This document shows, piece after piece, positions 1 to 7,042 of a stretch of DNA of 12,798 bases. The notes under the pieces are model-generated. The model did no database searches, was not told where the DNA came from, and was given only the letters and a program-made list of their open reading frames with translations. The DNA is from Armatimonadota bacterium (lineage in GTDB: Bacteria; Armatimonadota; UBA10988), in contig JACPDV010000269.1 in NCBI GenBank assembly GCA_016183835.1, positions 1 to 12,798 of the forward strand, in the 5' to 3' direction. A program made the position numbers and the translations under genes. The first letter of the stretch is position 1. Each line of letters opens with the position of its first letter.

Positions 1-1893
1 CAGACCTGCTTTTTCGCCATCTCCGGGGTGCTGCCCAGCGACGACGCGATCGCCAAGATCAAGGAGTCGATCCAGAAGACCTACGGCAAGAAGGGCGAGG
101 AGGTGGTGCGGCGCAACTGGGTCGCCGTCGATCAGACTCTCGCCAACCTGTTCGAGGTGGCCGTGCCGGCGGCGGTAACGGCCACGCGGGGGCGGCCGCC
201 GGTGGTGCCCGACGAGGCGCCGGACCACGTCCACAGCCTGATGGCGATGATGGTGGCCGGGAAGGGCGATCTGCTCCCGGTGGGCGCCTTCAGCCCCGAT
301 GGCACGTGGCCCACCGCCACCACGCAGTGGGAGCGGCGCAACATCGCCATCGACATCCCCATCTGGGACCCGGACGTCTGCATCCAGTGCAACAAGTGCG
401 CGCTGGTCTGCCCCCACGCCGCCATCCGGGCCAAGGTCTACGACCCAGGCGAGCTCGAAGCGGCGCCCGAGAGCTTCCGCTCCACCGACTTTCGCGCGAA
501 GGAGTACCGCGGGCAGAAGTTCACCATCCAGGTGGCCCCCGAGGACTGCACCGGCTGCACCTTGTGCGTCAACGTCTGTCCCGCCAAGGACAAGTCGAAC
601 CCGCGGCACAAGGCCATCAACATGGAGTTGCAGCTCCCCATCCGCGAGCGCGAGATCGCCAACTACGCGTTCTTCCAGGCGCTGCCGGAGCTCGACCGCA
701 CCAGCATCGCGCGGGTGGACCACAAGTTCAGCCAGTTCCTCCGCCCGCTGTTCGAGTACTCCGGCGCCTGCGCCGGCTGCGGCGAGACACCGTACGTCAA
801 GCTGATGACCCAGCTCTTCGGCGACCGGGACCTGATCAGCAACGCTACCGGCTGCTCCAGCATCTACGGCGGCAACCTGCCGTCCACGCCGTACTGCCAG
901 GACAGCCACGGCCGCGGGCCCGCGTGGTCCAACTCGCTGTTCGAGGACAACGCCGAGTTCGGCCTCGGCTTCCGGCTCGGCGTGGATTCCCACAAGCGCT
1001 TCGCCGAGGCGCTCCTGGCCAAGCTCGCCGCGCAGGTGGGCGACACGCTGGTCGACGAGATCCTGACCGCGGACCAGCACGGCGAGGCCAATGTGGCGGC
1101 GCAGCGCGCCCGCGTCGAGGCGCTGCGGGGCAAGCTGCCCGGCGTCGCCGACCCGCTCGCGCGGCAGCTCGAGCTGCTCGCCGACTACCTCGTGCGCAAG
1201 AGCGTGTGGGTCGTCGGCGGCGACGGCTGGGCGTACGACATCGGCTACGGCGGGCTCGACCACGTCCTGGCGCTCGGCCGCGACGTCAACGTGCTGGTGC
1301 TCGACACCGAGGTCTACTCCAACACGGGCGGCCAGGCGAGCAAGTCCACCCCGATCGGCGCGGCGGCCAAGTTCGCGGCCAGCGGCAAGGTCACCGGAAA
1401 GAAGGACCTGGGCCTGATGGCCATGTCCTACCGGCACGTCTACGTGGCGGCGGTGGCGATGGGCGCCGAGGACCGGCAGGTGGTGCAGGCGTTCATCGAG
1501 GCCGACTCCTACCCGGGTCCGTCGCTGATCATCGCCTACAGCCACTGCATCGCCCACGGCTACGACCTGGCGCTGGGCATGGAGCAGCAGAAGCTGGCGG
1601 TGACCTCGGGCATCTGGCCGGTCTACCGCTACGATCCGCGCCGGATCGAGAACGGCGAGCCGCCGCTGCAGATCGACTCGAAGCCGCCCACGGAGCGGGT
1701 CGAAGCCTACATGCGCAACGAGACGCGCTTCCGCATGGTCGAGCGCATCGACGCCGACCGGTTCAAGCGGCTGGCGGTGGCGGCGCAGGACTTCGCGACG
1801 CAGCGGATGGCGCTGTACGAGCAGTTGGCGCGCATCGTGGTGCCGGCCCACGATCAGACCAACGACGACGGGGCCGACGGCTCGGGCGAGTGA
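1..1893 (+). CDS. nifJ: Pyruvate:ferredoxin (flavodoxin) oxidoreductase, C-terminal half (5' end outside window)
   Basis: Oxidatively decarboxylates pyruvate with CoA to acetyl-CoA and passes the electrons to ferredoxin or flavodoxin in the cytoplasm. The reading frame is open from base 1, so the N-terminal pyruvate-binding half lies off the left edge; about 630 residues are visible. In visible numbering, a ferredoxin domain carries two 4Fe-4S motifs, C127/C130/C133/C137 and C183/C186/C189/C193. The thiamine-diphosphate domain has GGDGW at 406-410 and NTGGQ at 441-445. The proximal-cluster cysteines C257, C260, C285 and C516 have the same spacing as Cys812/815/840/1071 of the Desulfovibrio africanus enzyme as I remember it, a constant offset of 555. 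This indicates an intact catalytic half. The C-terminal extension is somewhat shorter than in that enzyme. The next gene, 52 bp downstream, is a flavoprotein often found beside nifJ, so the two are probably co-transcribed. The family assignment is very secure. Confidence 0.97.
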   Translation, partial: QTCFFAISGVLPSDDAIAKIKESIQKTYGKKGEEVVRRNWVAVDQTLANLFEVAVPAAVTATRGRPPVVPDEAPDHVHSLMAMMVAGKGDLLPVGAFSPDGTWPTATTQWERRNIAIDIPIWDPDVCIQCNKCALVCPHAAIRAKVYDPGELEAAPESFRSTDFRAKEYRGQKFTIQVAPEDCTGCTLCVNVCPAKDKSNPRHKAINMELQLPIREREIANYAFFQALPELDRTSIARVDHKFSQFLRPLFEYSGACAGCGETPYVKLMTQLFGDRDLISNATGCSSIYGGNLPSTPYCQDSHGRGPAWSNSLFEDNAEFGLGFRLGVDSHKRFAEALLAKLAAQVGDTLVDEILTADQHGEANVAAQRARVEALRGKLPGVADPLARQLELLADYLVRKSVWVVGGDGWAYDIGYGGLDHVLALGRDVNVLVLDTEVYSNTGGQASKSTPIGAAAKFAASGKVTGKKDLGLMAMSYRHVYVAAVAMGAEDRQVVQAFIEADSYPGPSLIIAYSHCIAHGYDLALGMEQQKLAVTSGIWPVYRYDPRRIENGEPPLQIDSKPPTERVEAYMRNETRFRMVERIDADRFKRLAVAAQDFATQRMALYEQLARIVVPAHDQTNDDGADGSGE

Positions 1894-1897
1894 CGCG

Positions 1898-1920
1898 GGG
1901 CCGGGGGCCGCCCCCGGCTC
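1898..1920. repeat. GC-rich hairpin between nifJ and the DHOD-like gene
   Basis: Eight-base arms GCCGGGGG (1900-1907) and CCCCCGGC (1911-1918) flank a three-base loop, and G-C and G-T pairs extend the stem on both sides. It starts a few bases after the nifJ stop and ends just before the Shine-Dalgarno of the next gene. There is no T run, so it may attenuate transcription or stabilise the upstream message rather than terminate. The structure is seen directly; the role is inferred. Confidence 0.45.
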
Positions 1921-1945
1921 GCAGAGGTTAGCAGGAGGCGCAGAC

Positions 1946-2887
1946 ATGGACCTGTCCACCACCTACCTCGGGCACGAGCTGCCCCATCCTTTCATGCCCG
2001 GCTCCTCGGTGATGAGCGAGGACCTGGGCAAGATCCACCGCCTCGAGGATGCCGGCGCCTCGGCCATCGTGCTGCACTCGCTGTTCGAGGAGCAGATCGT
2101 GCGGGAGCAGGTGGCCACCGCCAGCGCGATGGAGATCGCCTCGGAGTCGTATGCCGAGGCGCTGTCCTACTTCCCCACCCCCGAGGCCTTCAGGATCGGG
2201 CCGGAGGAGTATCTCGAGCACGTGCGGAAGGTCAAGGAAAGCGTCTCCGTGCCGGTCTTCGCCTCGCTCAACGGCTACTCCCTGGGCGGCTGGCTCAACC
2301 ATGCTCGACTGCTCCAGGACGCCGGCGCCGACGGGCTCGAGTTGAACATCTACTACGTCGCCACCGACCTGGATGAGAGCGGCGCCGCCATCCTCGCCCG
2401 CACCCTCGAGCTGGTCAAGGCGGTGAAGGCCGAGATCTCCATCCCGGTGGCCGTGAAGCTGTCGCCCTTCTACACCACCGCCGCCTACTTCGCGCGGCAG
2501 CTCGACGAGGCGGGGGTCGACGGGGAGGTGGTGCGCAGCCTGCACCTCTCCGACTCCGCCGAGCTGCTCCTGAGGCTCCATTGGCTGGCGATCCTGGCGG
2601 GCCGAGTGCAGATGTCGTTGGCGGTCACCGGCGGCGTGCACAGCGCGGCCGACGCCATCAAGGCGGTGATGTGCGGCGCGCACGCCGTGCAGATGGTCAG
2701 CGCGCTGCTCAAGTACGGGCCGAGCCACCTGGCCACCATCCGGGTGCAGGTGGACCAGTGGCTGGAAGAGCACGAGTACACCTCGCTGCGCCAGATGCAG
2801 GGCAGCATGAGCCTGCTGCGCTGCCCCGACCCGAAGGCCTACGAGCGCGGCAACTACATGTACATGCTCCGCAGTTGGGGGAGCTGA
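1946..2887 (+). CDS. Dihydroorotate dehydrogenase-like flavoprotein, partner of nifJ, with apparent internal deletion
   Basis: A 313-residue TIM barrel of the dihydroorotate-dehydrogenase-like family that commonly neighbours pyruvate:ferredoxin oxidoreductase; its real substrate is not established. The start is well supported by AGGAGG at 1933-1938, seven bases before ATG. Family hallmarks are MDLSTTYLG at the N-terminus, LEDAGASAIVLHSLFEEQI near residues 33-51, ELNIYY, the flavin-contacting lysine in VAVKLSPF (K171), the TGGVH strand and the C-terminal EHEYTSLRQMQGS segment. The oddity is after LDEAGVDG (ending at residue 193). Relatives, as I recall them, continue with LVLFNRFYQPDIDL before a VVP segment, but here the sequence jumps straight to EVVRSLHLSDSAEL. 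About 17 residues, including the Asn of the FNR motif, seem absent while the frame is kept. The usual family length is about 330. The enzyme may be inactive, altered, or affected by an assembly error. Confidence 0.88.
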   Translation: MDLSTTYLGHELPHPFMPGSSVMSEDLGKIHRLEDAGASAIVLHSLFEEQIVREQVATASAMEIASESYAEALSYFPTPEAFRIGPEEYLEHVRKVKESVSVPVFASLNGYSLGGWLNHARLLQDAGADGLELNIYYVATDLDESGAAILARTLELVKAVKAEISIPVAVKLSPFYTTAAYFARQLDEAGVDGEVVRSLHLSDSAELLLRLHWLAILAGRVQMSLAVTGGVHSAADAIKAVMCGAHAVQMVSALLKYGPSHLATIRVQVDQWLEEHEYTSLRQMQGSMSLLRCPDPKAYERGNYMYMLRSWGS

Positions 2888-2910
2888 GCCGCTCCCGGCC
2901 CTGCCGTCGA

Positions 2911-2944
2911 CAGCCCTTGGCCCGGCGAATCGGGCGGAGGGCTG
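2911..2944 (+). terminator. Candidate terminator hairpin after the nifJ/DHOD-like pair
   Basis: Outer arms CAGCCCT (2911-2917) and AGGGCTG (2938-2944) enclose inner arms GCCCG (2920-2924) and CGGGC (2931-2935) with a six-base loop. It begins 23 bases after the stop codon of the DHOD-like gene. No run of T follows, so intrinsic termination is uncertain. The position at the end of a two-gene unit and the two-part stem favour a transcript-end structure. Confidence 0.5.
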
Positions 2945-3005
2945 TGGCATCTCCCAAGCGCAATACCGTCGCAACCACCGCGTGGGCAGAATCCCTTCAA
3001 CACCC

Positions 3006-3027
3006 GCAGGTTCCGTTAATGACCTGC
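3006..3027. promoter_or_regulatory. Short inverted repeat upstream of the small exported-protein gene
   Basis: GCAGGT (3006-3011) and ACCTGC (3022-3027) are perfect inverted arms around an AT-richer ten-base centre containing GTTAAT, ending 25 bases before the start codon at 3053. It could be an operator or a 5'-UTR hairpin. No convincing -35/-10 pair at normal spacing was found near it, so the role is a guess. The rest of the 165-bp gap holds only the hairpin at 2911-2944. Confidence 0.25.
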
Positions 3028-3052
3028 CGATCTGACCCGAAAGGACAGGGAG

Positions 3053-3571
3053 ATGCGTACAGCCAGCCTGGTCGGTGCGTTGGCGTGTGTCATGCTCGCC
3101 ACCCCCGCGACCTATGCTGAGAAGAGCGCCGGCGCGGCGGCCTCCCTGGGCGGCATCATCGGCTTCGGGACCGGCTACTACTACCTGGGCAATAACCAGA
3201 AAGGCCCGCTGTTCACGGCCATCGACGGCGGCCTGGTGGTCGGGATCATCGTGGCCGACGACGACCCGCGGCTCTGGTTGGGCCTGGGTCTGCTCGGCTC
3301 GCACGTCTACCAGGCGGTGGACGGCCTGAACGAAGGGCACCGGCACGGGCTGTCGATGGTCTCGCGGCGGCAGCCCATCGGGCTCCAACTCGGATTCGGC
3401 GACTTCGGCTTCTACGACAGCACCCGCGTGGGCGCCTGGCGCAGCCGCGGCGGCGAGTGGGCCGACCTGGCCAGTTGGGCATCGAAGCGGAACGAGCTGA
3501 TGCCGACCTGGCGGGTGCATTGCGATGCGGTCTCACGCGGCGTCGGCCTGAGCTACAACTCCAGGTTCTGA
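3053..3571 (+). CDS. Small exported protein of unknown function
   Basis: I do not recognise this 172-residue protein. It begins MRTASLVGALACVMLATPATYA, a typical signal peptide with likely cleavage after TYA (residue 22). A glycine-rich region follows: hydrophobic stretches near residues 31-45 (SLGGIIGFGTGYYYL), 54-68 (FTAIDGGLVVGIIVA) and 74-91 (LWLGLGLLGSHVYQAVDG). The G-x-G-x-YYLG pattern followed by a turn and another hydrophobic segment is reminiscent of small membrane proteins built of paired helices, but no family can be named. The C-terminal third is polar and ends in YNSRF; a terminal Phe is also common in outer-membrane barrels. The start is supported by a purine-rich AGGACAGGGAG just before ATG and by the signal peptide itself. 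It is separated from the nifJ unit by a hairpin and faces the DUF6785 gene tail to tail, so it is probably transcribed alone. Confidence 0.75.
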   Translation: MRTASLVGALACVMLATPATYAEKSAGAAASLGGIIGFGTGYYYLGNNQKGPLFTAIDGGLVVGIIVADDDPRLWLGLGLLGSHVYQAVDGLNEGHRHGLSMVSRRQPIGLQLGFGDFGFYDSTRVGAWRSRGGEWADLASWASKRNELMPTWRVHCDAVSRGVGLSYNSRF

Positions 3572-3574
3572 CCT

Positions 3575-3650
3575 CCCCACGACCCCTGAGCGCCGTGCTC
3601 GAGCGCCCTGCTGGCAGAGCGTCCGGGCACGGCGTAGTCTTGCCGTGGGG
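3575..3650. terminator. Nested inverted repeat between convergent genes, candidate bidirectional terminator
   Basis: Two pairs of perfect arms are nested: CCCCACG (3575-3581) with CGTGGGG (3644-3650), and CGCCGTGC (3591-3598) with GCACGGCG (3627-3634). The centre adds CTGC/GCAG. The element occupies nearly all of the 101-bp gap between the exported-protein gene and the end of the DUF6785 gene, so it could end transcripts from both sides. There are no T runs. Confidence 0.5.
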
Positions 3651-3672
3651 TCCGCGCCGTCTGGCGGGAAGC

Positions 3673-5667
3673 TCAGTCAAACCCCAGGCTGGGCGCCAGA
3701 ATCGTGAAGTGGTAGACCTTCCCGACCAGCGCCAACACCGTCCAAAACGTGGCCGTGATGAACGTGCCCAGGATCAGTCCGAGGAACAGCGGCATCGCCC
3801 GGCGATAGGTCTTCATCCCGCCGCTCTTGAGCAGGAAGCCCTTGACCCCCCAGGTCACGAACGCCGAGAACCAGAACACGATCAGCGTCCATGACGCGCT
3901 CACCGCGTAGCCCAGAGGGTGCAGCGGCCACCATACCTGCGTGGTGCGGAGCGCGACCAGGATGCCGCAGATCGCGAGTCCGGCGAGGTAGCTCGGGAGC
4001 GCCGCCACCGGCGTGCGGAGGTGTTGCTGGAGCGCATTGGCCGCCTCGATGGTCTGGATCTGAGCATTGTCGCGCGGGTAGCCGTAGAGCGTGATGTTGC
4101 CGTAGGTGTAGTTGAGCTGGAGGAAGACCCAGCAACCGGCCACCAGGGCCGTGAAGATCGCCAGCCAGGTGGGGAGGATCAGCGAGCGCGGGCGGAACCG
4201 CAGCTCCTTGGCCATCTTCTGGCTGTCGAGGAAGTTGCTCAGCAGCACGCCGCGGAGGTCACGCGTGAGCACCGTGTCGAGCAGGGAGAGGATGGTGATG
4301 TTGCGCGGCCCCAGGGTCCAGTGGTCGCGGAAGAGCCGCACCAGGTCGAGCGGGCGGAAGCTGGTCTCGGTCTGCAGCATGCCGGCCTCGGCCACCCCGC
4401 GCGACAGCACCAGCGCGACGACGAACAGGTAGACTCCGAGCTCCACCACGGCCAGCCAGACCGTCAGCCCGGCGCAACAGCACCACACCACGGCCCCGAT
4501 GAAACCCAGCACACAGCCCCACAGCGCCACGCGATAGGGCAACACCTCCTCGTCGGGCCCGTCGTCCGGGAGGTCGGGCCGGCGGCGCAAGGCGCTGTGG
4601 AACACCGGCCCCAGGTGACGCGCGCCGGTGTAGAGCAGGTAGAGCACCAGCACGGTGTAGGCGCCGGCCATCTGGTAGCCGTGGTAGAGCCGGCACGGGT
4701 ACTGGTTCATCGCCGTCATCTCGAAGCCGAGCTGGGTGCCGATGACGTCGGTGACGCGGGTGAGCACGAAGAAGACCCACAGGCTGAGGAGCAGGTCGCT
4801 GCTGAGGAAGTAGAAGAAGCCGACGGCGCCGAACGAGATCTGCACCGGCGTGTAGTAGATGCCGTTCCACGGGCGGGTGGTGAGGAACTGGTTGAGCTGC
4901 CAGCGCAGCGTGATCTGCGGGATGGCCGGGATGTTGGCGTGGAGGCCGTTGAGGAGGTAGATCGCCGAGGGGATGGCGACGCCGATCCAGGTCAACCGGT
5001 TGCGGAGGAACGGCGCGGCGGTGTCGTCGCCGATCAGGGTGAGGGGGAGCGCGGTGAGGGGGAAGACCAGCTTCTCATGGTCGGCCCACTGCCGCCTGAG
5101 CACCACGGAGAGGCAGAAGAAGGTGACATAGACGAGGGTGAGCAGCCCGGTCCAGCTCAGGATGGGTCCCAGCCAGTGCCGCCAGGGCACCGTGGCGTTG
5201 CCCTGGTGGTAGGCGTTGGCGATGCCCTGCTTGAGGTCGCCCTGCGGGTCGAAGACGACCAGCCAGTCGGGCAGGTAGGGCCCGAACAGCTCCATGTACT
5301 TGTTTTCCGGCGTGGCGTAGTAGTTGACGTACGTCAGCGGCGGGATGAGCTTCTCGATGGTGCCGCGCGAGCACATCAGCACGGCGACGGTCATCATCAC
5401 GTACAGCGGGAGGAGGTCCTGCCGCCCGAGCACCTGCCGGCGGAGCAGGGCCTTGACGAGCCGGTTGAGCAGCACGAGCACGAACAGGGCGGCGAGCGCG
5501 GGCGGGGCGAACTGAAGGATGCCGATCTGCACCTGCTGGACGACCATGTCGCCGTAGACGGTGACGAAGGCGAGCAAGACCACGGCGGCCACGCCGAGGA
5601 GCAGCGCGCGGGCACGGAAACCGCCTCCCGGCGTCTCGGCGGGCGGAGCGGGGATCGGCGAGGCCAA
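3673..5667 (-). CDS. DUF6785/DUF6784-type polytopic membrane protein
   Basis: A 664-residue inner-membrane protein with about 12-13 hydrophobic segments. Recognisable DUF6785-type features are TPEN near residue 119 followed by LFGPYLPDWL, and RRQW near 191 followed by HEKLVFPLTALPLTL. The C-terminal half, with several more helices, matches the DUF6784 part. Function is not established; the architecture suggests a transporter or integral enzyme. I place the start at TTG 5667 rather than the upstream ATG at 5784, for two reasons. AGGAG (5674-5678 on the opposite coordinates) lies six bases before this TTG. The extra 39 residues would be Arg/Ser-rich and overlap the preceding ugd gene. The 55-bp gap to ugd suggests co-transcription, which would be consistent with a cell-surface carbohydrate role, but this is inference. 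A plus-strand open frame of similar length across it is a GC shadow. Confidence 0.88.
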   Translation of the reverse strand: MASPIPAPPAETPGGGFRARALLLGVAAVVLLAFVTVYGDMVVQQVQIGILQFAPPALAALFVLVLLNRLVKALLRRQVLGRQDLLPLYVMMTVAVLMCSRGTIEKLIPPLTYVNYYATPENKYMELFGPYLPDWLVVFDPQGDLKQGIANAYHQGNATVPWRHWLGPILSWTGLLTLVYVTFFCLSVVLRRQWADHEKLVFPLTALPLTLIGDDTAAPFLRNRLTWIGVAIPSAIYLLNGLHANIPAIPQITLRWQLNQFLTTRPWNGIYYTPVQISFGAVGFFYFLSSDLLLSLWVFFVLTRVTDVIGTQLGFEMTAMNQYPCRLYHGYQMAGAYTVLVLYLLYTGARHLGPVFHSALRRRPDLPDDGPDEEVLPYRVALWGCVLGFIGAVVWCCCAGLTVWLAVVELGVYLFVVALVLSRGVAEAGMLQTETSFRPLDLVRLFRDHWTLGPRNITILSLLDTVLTRDLRGVLLSNFLDSQKMAKELRFRPRSLILPTWLAIFTALVAGCWVFLQLNYTYGNITLYGYPRDNAQIQTIEAANALQQHLRTPVAALPSYLAGLAICGILVALRTTQVWWPLHPLGYAVSASWTLIVFWFSAFVTWGVKGFLLKSGGMKTYRRAMPLFLGLILGTFITATFWTVLALVGKVYHFTILAPSLGFD

Positions 5668-5673
5668 GCGGGA

Positions 5674-5678
5674 CTCCT
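5674..5678 (-). promoter_or_regulatory. Shine-Dalgarno AGGAG that decides the TTG start of the DUF6785-type gene
   Basis: On the minus strand AGGAG is followed by six bases and then TTG at 5667-5665, in frame with the membrane protein. No comparable site precedes the ATG at 5784. Choosing this start removes the overlap with the end of ugd and puts the first helix near residue 20. Confidence 0.65.
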
Positions 5679-5722
5679 GAAGCCCGCCTCGTTTCGTCGC
5701 GCGACAGGCCGACTCCTCCGCT

Positions 5723-7027
5723 CTACGCCCGGCGGCCGATGCCGAGGTACTCGAAGCCCAGCGGCTCGAGCGCCGATGGGTCACAGAGGTTCCGCCCGTC
5801 GACCAGGATGGGCGTGGCCACGTTCTCGCGGACGGCAGCCCAGTCCACCTCGCGATAGAGCGGCCACTCGGTGGCGATCACCACGGCGTGCGCGCCGATG
5901 GCGGCTTGCTCGGGCGAGTCGCAGTAGGCCACCCTGTCCGAGGGAAGGAGCACGTGGCGGGCGCGGGGCATGGCGCGCGGGTCGTGCAGCCGCAGCACGG
6001 CGCCCTCCTTGAGGAGCCGCTCGGCCAGCGCCAAGGCCGGTGCCCCGCGGATGTCGTCGGTGTGTGGCTTGAAGGCCAGGCCCCAGATCGCCACGGTCTT
6101 GTCCTGCAGCACCCAGAGGGCCTGCCGCAGCTTGTCCACGAGCCGGCCGATCCGCCCGCGGTTGACTTGGTCCACGCCCTTCAGGATGGCCATGTCCACG
6201 CCGAGCCCCTCGCCGATGTCGATGAAGGCCAGCACGTCCTTGGGGAAGCAGGAGCCGCCGTAGCCCAGGCCGGGGTGAAGGAAGGCTCGGCCAATGCGGG
6301 CGTCGAGCCCCATCCCCGCCGCCACCGTGGCGACGTCGCCGTTGGCTGCCTCGCACAGGTCGGCGATCAGGTTGATGTAGGAGATCTTGAGCGCGAGGAA
6401 CGAGTTGGAGGCGTGCTTGATGATCTCGGCCGTGCTCACGTCGGTGTCGAGCTTGGGGCAGTCGAACCCGGCGTAGAGCTCGTGGAGCAGGCCGGCGGCT
6501 CGGCGGTTCGGCACGCCGAGGACGATCCGGTCGGGGTGGAGGAAGTCCTCCACGGCGCTCCCTTCGCGGGTGAACTCCGGGTTGGAAGCGACGTCGAAGT
6601 CGGCCTGTCCGCGGCTGTAGAGGCGCAACGTGCGCTCGATCCAGGTGGCGGTGCGGACCGGGACGGTGCTCTTCTCGACCAGCAGGCGGTAGGATTCGAG
6701 GTGGTGGGCGATCTCGCGCGAGACGGCCTCCACCTGCGACAGGTCGGCGCTGCCGTCGAGCCGCGGCGGGGTGCCGACGCAGAGGAAGAGGATGGTGGAC
6801 GAGGCCACGCCCTCGGCGATGCTGACGCTGAAGCGCAGCCGTCCGTTGGCCAGGTTGCGCTGGAGCAGCTCCTCGACGCCGGGTTCGTAAATGACGGGAT
6901 CGCCTTGCGAGAGGCGGGCGACCTTGTCGGCATCGCCATCGATGCCGATCACCCGGTGGCCGACCTCGGCGAGGCAGGCGGCGGTAACCAATCCGACATA
7001 ACCGGTGCCGATGACGGCGACGTCCAT
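5723..7027 (-). CDS. ugd: UDP-glucose 6-dehydrogenase (UDP-glucose/GDP-mannose dehydrogenase family)
   Basis: Oxidises UDP-glucose twice with NAD+ to UDP-glucuronate, a precursor for acidic polysaccharides, in the cytoplasm. At 434 residues it is full length. The N-terminal NAD-binding domain starts MDVAVIGTGYVGLVTA (GxGYVG at 7-12), with the acidic IDGD at the end of the second strand and VGTPP at 84-88. STVPV is at 120-124 and NPEF at 149-152. Catalytic residues K204, N208, C260 (in GGSCFPKD) and D264 carry the same numbers as in the Streptococcus pyogenes enzyme as I remember it. The C-terminal UDP-binding domain shows WGLAFKPHTDDIR. The GDP-mannose enzyme of the same family cannot be excluded by eye, but the overall match favours UDP-glucose. 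ATG 7027 lies 15 bases after the TOPRIM gene stop, with GGGAG before it, so it is probably expressed from the same transcript. The DUF6785-type gene follows. Confidence 0.93.
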   Translation of the reverse strand: MDVAVIGTGYVGLVTAACLAEVGHRVIGIDGDADKVARLSQGDPVIYEPGVEELLQRNLANGRLRFSVSIAEGVASSTILFLCVGTPPRLDGSADLSQVEAVSREIAHHLESYRLLVEKSTVPVRTATWIERTLRLYSRGQADFDVASNPEFTREGSAVEDFLHPDRIVLGVPNRRAAGLLHELYAGFDCPKLDTDVSTAEIIKHASNSFLALKISYINLIADLCEAANGDVATVAAGMGLDARIGRAFLHPGLGYGGSCFPKDVLAFIDIGEGLGVDMAILKGVDQVNRGRIGRLVDKLRQALWVLQDKTVAIWGLAFKPHTDDIRGAPALALAERLLKEGAVLRLHDPRAMPRARHVLLPSDRVAYCDSPEQAAIGAHAVVIATEWPLYREVDWAAVRENVATPILVDGRNLCDPSALEPLGFEYLGIGRRA

Positions 7028-7042
7028 GCGAGGCTCCCGCGG

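Noticed and set aside
306..1931. 541-codon alternative frame inside nifJ
   Set aside because: Arg/Gly/His-rich shadow translation; the nifJ frame holds all cysteines and thiamine-binding motifs.
1928..3520. 530-codon minus-strand open frame across the DHOD-like gene and the exported-protein gene
   Set aside because: Low-complexity His/Gly/Val/Gln composition with no domain. The plus strand has well-supported genes with ribosome sites and a signal peptide.
5668..5784. ATG start at 5784 for the DUF6785-type protein
   Set aside because: It would overlap the end of ugd by 62 bases and add an Arg/Ser-rich tail without a ribosome site. TTG 5667 has AGGAG at good distance.
3919..6012. 697-codon plus-strand open frame opposite the DUF6785-type gene
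   Set aside because: Its translation is rich in repeated charged and Gln/His/Val residues without any domain, and it lies antisense to a gene with clear membrane helices and family motifs. It is a GC-driven shadow frame.
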